A stretch of DNA of 61,529 nucleotides. It comes from Flavobacterium reichenbachii. Lineage in GTDB: Bacteria > Bacteroidota > Bacteroidia > Flavobacteriales > Flavobacteriaceae. The stretch covers positions 1 to 61,529 of the forward strand of contig NZ_MUHF01000041.1 in assembly GCF_002217435.1 (NCBI RefSeq), in the 5' to 3' direction. Below the pieces are notes generated by a model that was not told the DNA's origin, did no database searches, and worked only from the letters and a program-made list of their open reading frames with translations. Of this stretch, positions 43,774 through 50,703 are shown in pieces (positions within the stretch are counted from its first letter, which is position 1; each line of letters starts with the position of its first letter). Both the position numbers and the translations under genes were made by a program.

Positions 43774-44394
43774 TTACAAAATATCGATATTTCCTTTACC
43801 TTCTCTTACTACAACGGCCTCATGCTCTGATAAATCTATAATAGTAGACCCCACATTATCACCATATCCACCATCTATAACCAAATCTACAAGATTCTGC
43901 CATTTTTCAAAAATTAGTTCTGGATCTGTCGTATATTCTATTACATCATCTTCATCACGTATAGAAGTTGATACTACCGGATTCCCTAATTGTCTCACAA
44001 TCTCCAAAATAATATTGTTATCGGGAACACGAATACCAACGGTAGTTTTCTTTTTAAATTCTTTTGGAAGATTATTATTTCCAGGCAAAATAAAAGTATA
44101 AGGCCCAGGCAAAGCTCTTTTTAAAATTTTGAAAGTAGCCGTATCGATCTGCCGAACATAATCTGAAAGATTACTTAAATCATGACATATAAATGAAAAA
44201 TTTGCTTTTTCTAGTTTTACACCTTTAATTTTTGCAATTTTTTCTAATGCTCTTGAATTTGTAATATCACATCCTAAACCATAAACGGTATCAGTTGGAT
44301 AAATTACTAAACCTCCGTTTTGAAGTACTTTTACCACTTTTGCTATAGCAGCTTCACTAGGTTTATCAGGATATATTTTTATGAACTCAGCCAT
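43774..44394 (-). CDS. L-threonylcarbamoyladenylate synthase (TsaC/Sua5/YciO family)
   Basis: First enzyme of tRNA t6A synthesis: makes threonylcarbamoyl-AMP from threonine, bicarbonate and ATP. 206 residues with the family motifs GGLVIYPTDTVYGLGCDITNSRALEKIAKIKGV and RALPGPYTFILPG, then VGIRVPDNNII and VSTSIRDEDD. Without the Sua5 C-terminal domain it is TsaC/YciO-type; the two cannot be told apart reliably by eye. Confidence 0.9.
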   Translation of the reverse strand: MAEFIKIYPDKPSEAAIAKVVKVLQNGGLVIYPTDTVYGLGCDITNSRALEKIAKIKGVKLEKANFSFICHDLSNLSDYVRQIDTATFKILKRALPGPYTFILPGNNNLPKEFKKKTTVGIRVPDNNIILEIVRQLGNPVVSTSIRDEDDVIEYTTDPELIFEKWQNLVDLVIDGGYGDNVGSTIIDLSEHEAVVVREGKGNIDIL

Positions 44395-44415
44395 TTTTCT
44401 TTTTTGTTTTAATTT

Positions 44416-44530
44416 GTTTCAGGTTTCAAGTTTGAGGTTAATATCGTTTAACCACAAAACTTTGAAGACTTTAAGATAAATTTATTTTCAAACCTAAGCA
44501 ACCTGAAACCCGAAACTTAAAACTTGAAAT
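44416..44530. repeat. Degraded inverted-repeat element of GTTTCAAG type
   Basis: GTTTCAGGTTTCAAGTTTG (44416-44434) and its damaged complement (44489-44530) surround a unique core. Same family as the element at 41149-41216. It lies between the TsaC-family and helicase genes. Confidence 0.6.
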
Positions 44531-44538
44531 ATTTTTTC

Positions 44539-46875
44539 TTAACCTACGACATCTAATTTAGCAAATCTTAGAAGCAATTTCTTAATTCCGCCTACTTCAA
44601 ATTTGATTTCAGCTTTTTTATCAGCTCCAACACCTTCTAAATTAACCACTTCGCCTTTTCCAAAACGCTCATGCATTACAATATTTCCAACCGTTAATTT
44701 GCTGTCAAATAAATTCGAATTACCGCTGCTTGGCGCATTTCCAGAAACAGGTTTCAGCTTTCGAATACCCAAATCTGGTTTAGGTTCATTATCTGTAATG
44801 TATTTAGGAGGTGTTCCTCCTACCGGTTTTGATAATCTGAGTTTGGATTTATCAACATCACCAAAAATATCACCATCTATTGGAGACTTATATCTGTAAT
44901 TACTCTCTGCAGGAGTTAAATGTTCTAAATATTGAGGATCAATCTCTTCAATAAAACGAGAAGGTTCACTATCCGTTAATTTTCCCCAGCGGTAACGCGA
45001 TTGTGCATAAGTCAAATAAGCCTGATGTTCTGCACGAGTTAAAGCCACATAAAACAAACGACGTTCTTCTTCCAGTTCGCTTCGTGTACTCATACTCATT
45101 GCACTCGGAAACAAATCCTCTTCCATTCCAACCACAAAAACATGAGGAAACTCAAGTCCTTTAGCCAAGTGTATTGTCATTAAAGCCACACGATCTTCAT
45201 CGTTTGTATCTTTATCCAAATCAGTTGCAAGCGCTACATCCTCCATAAATTCAGATAATGCACCTCTTGCGCCGTCAATTTCTTTCTGACCTTCGGTAAA
45301 ATCTTTAATACCATTTAAGAGCTCTTCTATATTCTGAATTTTCGCCATTCCTTCTGGAGTAGCATCTTTTTTCAATTCCTGAACTAAACCAGTTTTCTTA
45401 GCAACGTGATCTGTAATATAAAAAGCATCCTGATTCTGATCTATTACCTGAAAACTCTGAATCATAGTCACAAAATCTTTCAATTTGTTTTTCGTACCAG
45501 AATTTAGTTTTAAATCTATTTTATCAATATTAACCATTACTTCCCAAATCGAGCGTTTGTAGTGATTGGCTGCAATTGTTAGTTTTTCTACAGTAGTATC
45601 ACCAATTCCACGTGCCGGATAATTGATCACACGAATCAAGGCTTCCTCGTCTTTTGGATTAATTACCAAACGCAGATAACACAAAACATCCTTAATTTCT
45701 TTACGCTGATAAAATGACAAACCTCCGTAAATTCTATACGGAATATCTCTTTTTCTTAAAGCATCCTCCATGGCACGAGATTGTGCATTGGTACGATACA
45801 AAATAGCAAAGGAACCATTATGAAGCTGATTTTGCATTTTCTGCTCAAAAATTGTGCTGGCTACAAAACGCCCTTCTTCGGCATCGGTCAAACTTCTGTG
45901 AATCTTTATCTTCGGACCAAAATCATTTGCCGTCCATACAATTTTATCCAGTTTGGTTTTATTATGGTCAATAATAGTATTTGCTGCTTCAACAATATTT
46001 CGTGTTGAACGGTAATTTTGTTCCAGCCTGAATGTTTTTACACCTTCATAATCTTTCTGGAAATTCAAAATATTATTAATGTTTGCTCCACGAAACGCAT
46101 AAATACTCTGCGCATCATCTCCAACCACACAAATATTCTGAAATTTATCTGATAATGCCCTTACAATCAAATACTGAGAGTGATTCGTATCTTGGTACTC
46201 ATCAACCAAAATATAACGAAAACGGTTTTGATACTTCGATAAAACCTCAGGAAAACGAGTAAGTAATTCATTGGTTTTCAATAATAAATCATCAAAATCC
46301 ATTGCACCCGCTTTAAAACATCTCTCAACATACTGCTGATAAATATCTCCTAATCTTGGTTTTTTTGCCATTGCATCAGCTTCCACCAATTCCGGATTAT
46401 TAAAGTAAGCTTTTACCGTAATCAAACTGTTTTTATAACTCGAAATCCTTCCTAAAACCTGTTTAGGTTTATATATATCGCGATCCAGCTGCATTTCTTT
46501 AATAATAGAAGAAATAAGGCGCTGTGAATCTTGCGAATCATAAATGGTAAAATTAGACGGATATCCTAAATGCTCTGATTCAGAACGAAGTATACGAGCA
46601 AAAATAGAGTGAAAAGTTCCCATCCAAAGATTTTTTGCTTCTGTTGGGCCCACAATATCAGAAATCCTGTGTTTCATTTCACGCGCCGCTTTATTGGTAA
46701 ACGTAAGCGATAAAATGTTGAAAGCATCAACACCCTGATGCATCAAATAGGCAATCCTGATCGTTAACACACGCGTTTTTCCCGAACCTGCACCAGCAAT
46801 AATAATCATTGGCCCATCTTTCTGCAAAACGGGTTCTCTCTGCGCTTCGTTGAGCTGGTCTATATATTTATGCAT
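44539..46875 (-). CDS. UvrD/PcrA-family DNA helicase
   Basis: 778-residue superfamily 1A helicase. Motifs seen: Walker A IIAGAGSGKTRVLT (about 25-38), Walker B YILVDEYQDTN, motif III GDDAQSIYAFRGA, motif IV EQNYRSTRN, motif VI VALTRAEHQAYLT. The C-terminal Tudor-like domain (GNIVMHERFGKGEVVNLEGVGADKKAEIKFE) is the PcrA/UvrD hallmark. Acts in repair and removal of RNA polymerase or RecA. Promoter element at 46895-46902. Confidence 0.95.
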   Translation of the reverse strand: MHKYIDQLNEAQREPVLQKDGPMIIIAGAGSGKTRVLTIRIAYLMHQGVDAFNILSLTFTNKAAREMKHRISDIVGPTEAKNLWMGTFHSIFARILRSESEHLGYPSNFTIYDSQDSQRLISSIIKEMQLDRDIYKPKQVLGRISSYKNSLITVKAYFNNPELVEADAMAKKPRLGDIYQQYVERCFKAGAMDFDDLLLKTNELLTRFPEVLSKYQNRFRYILVDEYQDTNHSQYLIVRALSDKFQNICVVGDDAQSIYAFRGANINNILNFQKDYEGVKTFRLEQNYRSTRNIVEAANTIIDHNKTKLDKIVWTANDFGPKIKIHRSLTDAEEGRFVASTIFEQKMQNQLHNGSFAILYRTNAQSRAMEDALRKRDIPYRIYGGLSFYQRKEIKDVLCYLRLVINPKDEEALIRVINYPARGIGDTTVEKLTIAANHYKRSIWEVMVNIDKIDLKLNSGTKNKLKDFVTMIQSFQVIDQNQDAFYITDHVAKKTGLVQELKKDATPEGMAKIQNIEELLNGIKDFTEGQKEIDGARGALSEFMEDVALATDLDKDTNDEDRVALMTIHLAKGLEFPHVFVVGMEEDLFPSAMSMSTRSELEEERRLFYVALTRAEHQAYLTYAQSRYRWGKLTDSEPSRFIEEIDPQYLEHLTPAESNYRYKSPIDGDIFGDVDKSKLRLSKPVGGTPPKYITDNEPKPDLGIRKLKPVSGNAPSSGNSNLFDSKLTVGNIVMHERFGKGEVVNLEGVGADKKAEIKFEVGGIKKLLLRFAKLDVVG

Positions 46876-46894
46876 TTAATTTTCTCCTTTTATG

Positions 46895-46902
46895 CAAAAA
46901 TA
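46895..46902 (-). promoter_or_regulatory. Bacteroidota -7 promoter element (helicase)
   Basis: Exact TAnnTTTG (TATTTTTG) 19 bases upstream of the helicase ATG. Confidence 0.4.
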
Positions 46903-46921
46903 AGAATTAATACTCTAATTA

Positions 46922-47082
46922 GCTACTAAGATTCTGAGGTTCTGAGACGCTGAATTTTTTTTCTTTAGTAGCCAAACAATTGGCATTTTATTAAACACGG
47001 TTTCCCGCTTCGGCTTTATCTCTCCATTTCATTTCGAGGATACCGCCTCAATCGGGGCTAGTTTCAAACAATGGGCTTCTTT
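46922..47082. repeat. Decayed intergenic repeat region
   Basis: A short inverted pair (GCTACTAAG at 46922-46930 with CTTTAGTAGC at 46963-46972) contains CTGAGG/CTGAGA repeats. It is followed by GC-richer text (46995-47065, with TTTCCCGCTTCGGC and GCCTCAATCGGGGCTA). The second part looks like a worn copy of a common Flavobacterium intergenic palindrome, from memory. No gene. Confidence 0.4.
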
Positions 47083-47115
47083 TAAATATTTTGAAAGAAA
47101 AAACTTAAAAAACTA

Positions 47116-47123
47116 TATATTTG
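47116..47123 (+). promoter_or_regulatory. Bacteroidota promoter (toxin-like gene)
   Basis: Exact TATATTTG with TTTG at 47090-47093 as -33 (spacing 22), 21 bases before the ATG of the RelE-like gene. One of the best promoter matches here. Confidence 0.55.
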
Positions 47124-47144
47124 TAACACCTATTAAATTTATAA

Positions 47145-47432
47145 ATGAATGTAGAAATAACAGAAATTGCAGAGAAAACTTTCTATCAAATTATCAGCAA
47201 TTATAACGACTCTAAATCAGCTAAGTTCTCAAGCCAAACTCTTTCAGTTATTCAAATGATTGCGCAAAACAATCATATTGGTTCTAAATATAAAAAAACT
47301 TGCTTTCGTAAGTTTTTAATATCAAATCAAGTCTATTTATTTTATACAATCGAAAAACAAACTATATACATTGCTTTATTCTGGGATAATAAAAGAAATC
47401 CAACGGAGTTAGATGTTATACTTAATTTTTAA
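47145..47432 (+). CDS. RelE/ParE-like toxin candidate
   Basis: 95 residues, basic, no signal. The pattern CFRKFLISNQVYLFYTIEKQTIYIALFWDNKRNP follows the RelE/ParE fold: Arg55, Tyr64 and Tyr67, a beta strand with FW-DNKR-NP (W80, D81, R84, P86), and two helices before it. Family members inhibit translation or gyrase; which target applies is unclear. The last 24 bases overlap the end of a gene on the other strand that looks like an antitoxin, an unusual tail-to-tail order. Confidence 0.7.
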   Translation: MNVEITEIAEKTFYQIISNYNDSKSAKFSSQTLSVIQMIAQNNHIGSKYKKTCFRKFLISNQVYLFYTIEKQTIYIALFWDNKRNPTELDVILNF

Positions 47433-47708
47433 TTTTTGTTTAAAATCTTCAAAATTAATAGTTCTGCCTGCTTTAATATCTTCCTCACTTTTTTGCAATT
47501 CCTGCATTAAAATTTCTTCTGGAAACAGTAAGGTTGTAATCAGCTTTACTTCTTGATGAGTAAAACTATTAGATTTTAATTTTCTGTAATACGTTGCATG
47601 CTTTAAGCCTAATTTCTGTATAAAGAAATCTGCTTTATAGTAGGATTTGCTTATCAATTCAGGCAGAGTATTAATGTAATTCTCGTAATTTTCGACTATT
47701 TCTATCAT
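47409..47708 (-). CDS. HTH antitoxin candidate, convergent with RelE-like gene
   Basis: 99 residues. N-terminal part with a helix-turn-helix (about 22-62: YYKADFFIQKLGLKHATYYRKL...EVKLIT) and a charged C-terminal tail SEEDIKAGRTINFEDFKQKLK, the sort of tail that antitoxins use to mask RelE/ParE toxins. It converges with the toxin-like gene and shares 24 bp, the two stop codons being 21 bases apart. Normal systems put the antitoxin first in one operon, so pairing is inferred from adjacency and domain type only. Confidence 0.65.
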   Translation of the reverse strand: MIEIVENYENYINTLPELISKSYYKADFFIQKLGLKHATYYRKLKSNSFTHQEVKLITTLLFPEEILMQELQKSEEDIKAGRTINFEDFKQKLKIKYNI

Positions 47709-47784
47709 AAAATGATATTTTGAGTATTATTATTTAACAAAAATAATCTAATAAAATGATATTTAGCAGAAATATAAGTTAAAT

Positions 47785-47812
47785 AAACCTTAGCCTCTCA
47801 GAGCCTTAGCAC
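47785..47812. repeat. Short CCTTAG/CTCAGAG repeat
   Basis: AAACCTTAGCCTCTCAGAG followed by CCTTAGCACC, same flavour as the AGGTTCTAAG stretch at 20690 and the CTGAGG stretch at 46930. It sits directly downstream of the TauE-type gene. Confidence 0.35.
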
Positions 47813-47815
47813 CTT

Positions 47816-48583
47816 CTATTTAAAAAACACATCATAGGCAAATCGAATCAATGTTCCTACTACAACTATCAAAAAGAAAATTCTAATAAAACCATTTCCT
47901 TTATTAATAGCGAGTTTTGCTCCAAGCCAGCCGCCAAGTCCGTTGCTGACTGCCATAGGAATTGCAATCGCCCAAATGATTTTTCCTTTGATCATAAACA
48001 AACAAATCGAGCCAAAATTTGTCGCCAGATTTACCATTTTAGCATTCGCAGAAGCGTGCAAAAAATCAAAACCCAGAAGCGCAATAAAGGCCACTACAAA
48101 AAAACTTCCGGTTCCGGGACCAATAAATCCATCATAAAAGCCAACAATTATACTAATTATAACGGCGTAAGTAATTTGTGTTGCAGCAGAATGGTCTTTT
48201 GCTGCATGCTGTCCGAAATTTTTCTTGGCATAAGTATAAACAAATAACAGAGATAAAACGACCAGCAAAAGCGGTTTCATAAAATCGTTGCTTACCAATG
48301 TTAATATTGTGGATCCTAAAAATGCTGACGGAACTGCGAGACACATCATAATTAAAAGCAATTTCCACTGAATGACTACTTTTTTAAGATACTGAAATGC
48401 TGCAAAAGCAGTACCAGTAAATGCTGGCATCTTTAGAGTTCCGATCACTGTAGAAACGGGAAGATTTGGCAGAAGAATTAATCCCATTGGAGTCTGGATT
48501 AAACCTCCTCCGCCAACAATTGCGTCAATAAAACCTGCAGCAAAAGCAGCGAGACATAGAAAAAATAATATAGATGAATCCAT
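47816..48583 (-). CDS. TauE/SafE family sulfite/organosulfonate exporter-like permease
   Basis: 255 residues with about eight hydrophobic helices. The duplicated family motif is visible as FIDAIVGGGGLIQTPMGLIL (about 17-36) and GFYDGFIGPGTGSFFVVAFI (about 150-169). Predicted inner-membrane anion exporter; substrate unknown. It has a -7 promoter element and no partner genes. Confidence 0.9.
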   Translation of the reverse strand: MDSSILFFLCLAAFAAGFIDAIVGGGGLIQTPMGLILLPNLPVSTVIGTLKMPAFTGTAFAAFQYLKKVVIQWKLLLIMMCLAVPSAFLGSTILTLVSNDFMKPLLLVVLSLLFVYTYAKKNFGQHAAKDHSAATQITYAVIISIIVGFYDGFIGPGTGSFFVVAFIALLGFDFLHASANAKMVNLATNFGSICLFMIKGKIIWAIAIPMAVSNGLGGWLGAKLAINKGNGFIRIFFLIVVVGTLIRFAYDVFFK

Positions 48584-48617
48584 TTAGAAGTAAATTTCAA
48601 TAACTTAAAACAAGTTG

Positions 48618-48625
48618 CAAAAGTA
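48618..48625 (-). promoter_or_regulatory. Bacteroidota -7 promoter element (TauE gene)
   Basis: Exact TAnnTTTG (TACTTTTG) 34 bases before the TauE-type ATG. Confidence 0.4.
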
Positions 48626-48681
48626 AGTTTTCCGTTTTGTTTATTACTTAAAATTTAAAGTGGATTTCTCCTCAAAAAGTA

Positions 48682-48689
48682 TATTTTTG
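48682..48689 (+). promoter_or_regulatory. Bacteroidota -7 promoter element
   Basis: Exact TATTTTTG 16 bases before the ATG at 48706. Confidence 0.4.
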
Positions 48690-48705
48690 TTCAAAAATTA
48701 CTAAA

Positions 48706-49227
48706 ATGGATTTTAATAGAATTATCGAATTAGCAAGTTATACTTTGCCAGCCATTGTTACCGGATTTGTAGCTTACAGTTTTTTTGAACTTCACATAAA
48801 AAACAATGATAAAAAGCGCAATTTTTTATTAAACAGAGAAGCTCACAAAGAGTCATTACCAATCCGTTTGCAGGCATATGAGCGTATGACTTTATTTTTG
48901 GAGCGTATTAATTTAACCAAATTACTGATTAGAATTGCTCCAATTTCAAATGAAAAACATGATTATGAAAATTATGTAATCGATCAGATCGAACAAGAAT
49001 TTGAACATAATCTGACACAGCAGATTTATATGTCTGACGAATGCTGGACTATTATTACAACAGCCAAAAATTCAACCATACAAATGATTCGCAAAGCTGC
49101 TATGAGCGACCGCGTAGACAGTGCTGATAAATTACGTGAAGTTATTTTACATGATTTATTAGAGAAACAATCACCAAGTAATGCCGCTTTGGGGTATATT
49201 AAAAATGAGGTTGCTGATCTTTGGTAA
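48706..49227 (+). CDS. Conserved membrane-anchored protein (DUF7935-like)
   Basis: 173 residues: one N-terminal helix (about 10-28), then a hydrophilic helical domain with REAHKESLPIRLQAYERMTLFLERINLTKLLIR, MSDECWTIITTAKNSTIQMIRKAA. Recalled as a conserved Flavobacteriia protein of unknown function (DUF7935-type); the assignment is tentative. No functional motif. Confidence 0.8.
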   Translation: MDFNRIIELASYTLPAIVTGFVAYSFFELHIKNNDKKRNFLLNREAHKESLPIRLQAYERMTLFLERINLTKLLIRIAPISNEKHDYENYVIDQIEQEFEHNLTQQIYMSDECWTIITTAKNSTIQMIRKAAMSDRVDSADKLREVILHDLLEKQSPSNAALGYIKNEVADLW

Positions 49228-49248
49228 GAGTTATTAGGAATTGATATT

Positions 49249-49683
49249 TTAGATTGATTTTAAGATTGTTTGAGTCCAATCTTCATCTTTTTCAGAAATT
49301 ATAATGGTTTTAAATCCATATTTTTCTCCTTCCATTTTTACTCCTTGCGAATCGTCGATATGAATATCGATATCAAACATTGGCGGAAATTTGGAACATT
49401 GAAAATCTAACTTTTTAATTTTCCTTAGGTGTTTCTGTTGATTTATAATGCAGTCAACAGAAATACCGTAAGAATAAAATATCCACTTTATTCTCCATTT
49501 ACTTCTATATGAAGTAGTATAAATATAAATTTTATGCTTTTGTTTTTTTAATATCCGAAACAAATCTATTGTTCCTTTTCTTATTCTTTCAATTCCAAAA
49601 AGCTTATGAAATAAATTTATCTTTTCTAATGTAAATTTATTTTTGGCAATTAAAGTATCATCCAAATCGAAAGATATTTTCAT
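49249..49683 (-). CDS. HAD family hydrolase
   Basis: 144 residues. N-terminal SFDLDDTLI carries the HAD nucleophile Asp and the acid/base Asp; later IYTTSYRSKWRIKW with the Thr/Ser motif, and FDIDIHIDDSQGVKMEG as the C-terminal acidic motif (DD). No cap domain of note, so likely acts on a protein or small phosphate. It begins one base after the patatin gene, forming a tight pair with it. Confidence 0.88.
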   Translation of the reverse strand: MKISFDLDDTLIAKNKFTLEKINLFHKLFGIERIRKGTIDLFRILKKQKHKIYIYTTSYRSKWRIKWIFYSYGISVDCIINQQKHLRKIKKLDFQCSKFPPMFDIDIHIDDSQGVKMEGEKYGFKTIIISEKDEDWTQTILKSI

Positions 49684-50589
49684 TTACATGTTTCTGTTAT
49701 CGCTCATCACTTCAGATTTATTTTGAGCGTATTCATATCCTTGCTCCCACCATTCTTTCATTACATCTTTATTGAAAATTAATGCATTGTCGGTTAGTTT
49801 TGTTGGAGTGTAATATAAGTTAAGTTTAACATTTTTATTATTTGCCATAAGTTTTCCTATAGCAATATCGTGTTTTTCCACCTGATCTAAAGCAATTCGG
49901 AACAAATCAATCATAAGTGAAAACGGATTTTTACCTATTACCATTTTATCCATATTCACTTCTGTTTCCAATATTATAACATCAATTTCTGTGGCACCGC
50001 GATTGATTGCTTCGCGAATCGGAACTAAGCTTGAAAATCCGCCGTCACCGTATTCAAAATTATCTTTTTCAACCAAACTCATAAACGGAACATAATTGCT
50101 AGAGATCCAAGACCAGTCGCAGAATTCTTCATATGTACAATCTTTTACCGATTTATATTCTGATTCATTCTTGGTAAAATTGGTCACTGTAATAACAACA
50201 TCATTATTCAGCTTTTTCAATTTATTAAAATCAGATAATGAAAAATTATTTCTTATGTATTTTTTTAATCCTTTGCTTTCTCCAAAAGTTCTTTTTCCTT
50301 TAAAAAACTGACGAATTACATTAAAGTGATTGATCGTTACAATATCTACTCCATCTTTATTTTTGACTACAAACGGACAAATATTAAAAATACTTGCCAT
50401 CGTTACATTCGTGTAAACGGAATGAATTTTTTTAATGTGTCCGAGAGCCAGATGCGGAATTAGTAAGCTTCCTGTCGAGGTTCCTAAAAATAAATCGTAT
50501 TCGTGTTTCTTTTCTTCTATTAAATACTGTGCAACACCGCCGGCAAATGCGCCTTTACTACCGCCGCCAGAAATAACCAATGCTCTCAT
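49684..50589 (-). CDS. Patatin-like phospholipase
   Basis: 301 residues with the patatin Ser-Asp dyad: oxyanion GGGSKGA (about 7-13), nucleophile loop GTSTGS (Ser near 40) and YGDGGFSS (catalytic Asp, about 197). No signal peptide, so cytoplasmic or injected. It is the first gene of a coupled pair with the HAD hydrolase. Confidence 0.92.
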   Translation of the reverse strand: MRALVISGGGSKGAFAGGVAQYLIEEKKHEYDLFLGTSTGSLLIPHLALGHIKKIHSVYTNVTMASIFNICPFVVKNKDGVDIVTINHFNVIRQFFKGKRTFGESKGLKKYIRNNFSLSDFNKLKKLNNDVVITVTNFTKNESEYKSVKDCTYEEFCDWSWISSNYVPFMSLVEKDNFEYGDGGFSSLVPIREAINRGATEIDVIILETEVNMDKMVIGKNPFSLMIDLFRIALDQVEKHDIAIGKLMANNKNVKLNLYYTPTKLTDNALIFNKDVMKEWWEQGYEYAQNKSEVMSDNRNM

Positions 50590-50627
50590 AAATTATAATG
50601 TAGGTTTTGTTTTTTGGGTTTTATTTT

Positions 50628-50703
50628 AGAGAAAAGAAAAAAGAACAAAGAACAAAGACTTTTCCATATTTTGATCTATTCTCTATATTCTATTCTCTTT
50701 TAC
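50628..50703. repeat. Purine/pyrimidine imperfect inverted repeat (AGAACAAAG type)
   Basis: AGAGAAAAGAAAAAAGAAC with two AGAACAAAG units (50628-50659) faces a pyrimidine stretch with CTATTCTCTATATTCTATTC (50672-50696). It lies between patatin and M1 peptidase genes. Non-coding. Confidence 0.45.

Noticed and set aside
46985..47082. Possible tRNA or rRNA fragment because of the GC-rich block
   Set aside because: No cloverleaf arms or conserved rRNA segment; it fits a decayed intergenic repeat better.
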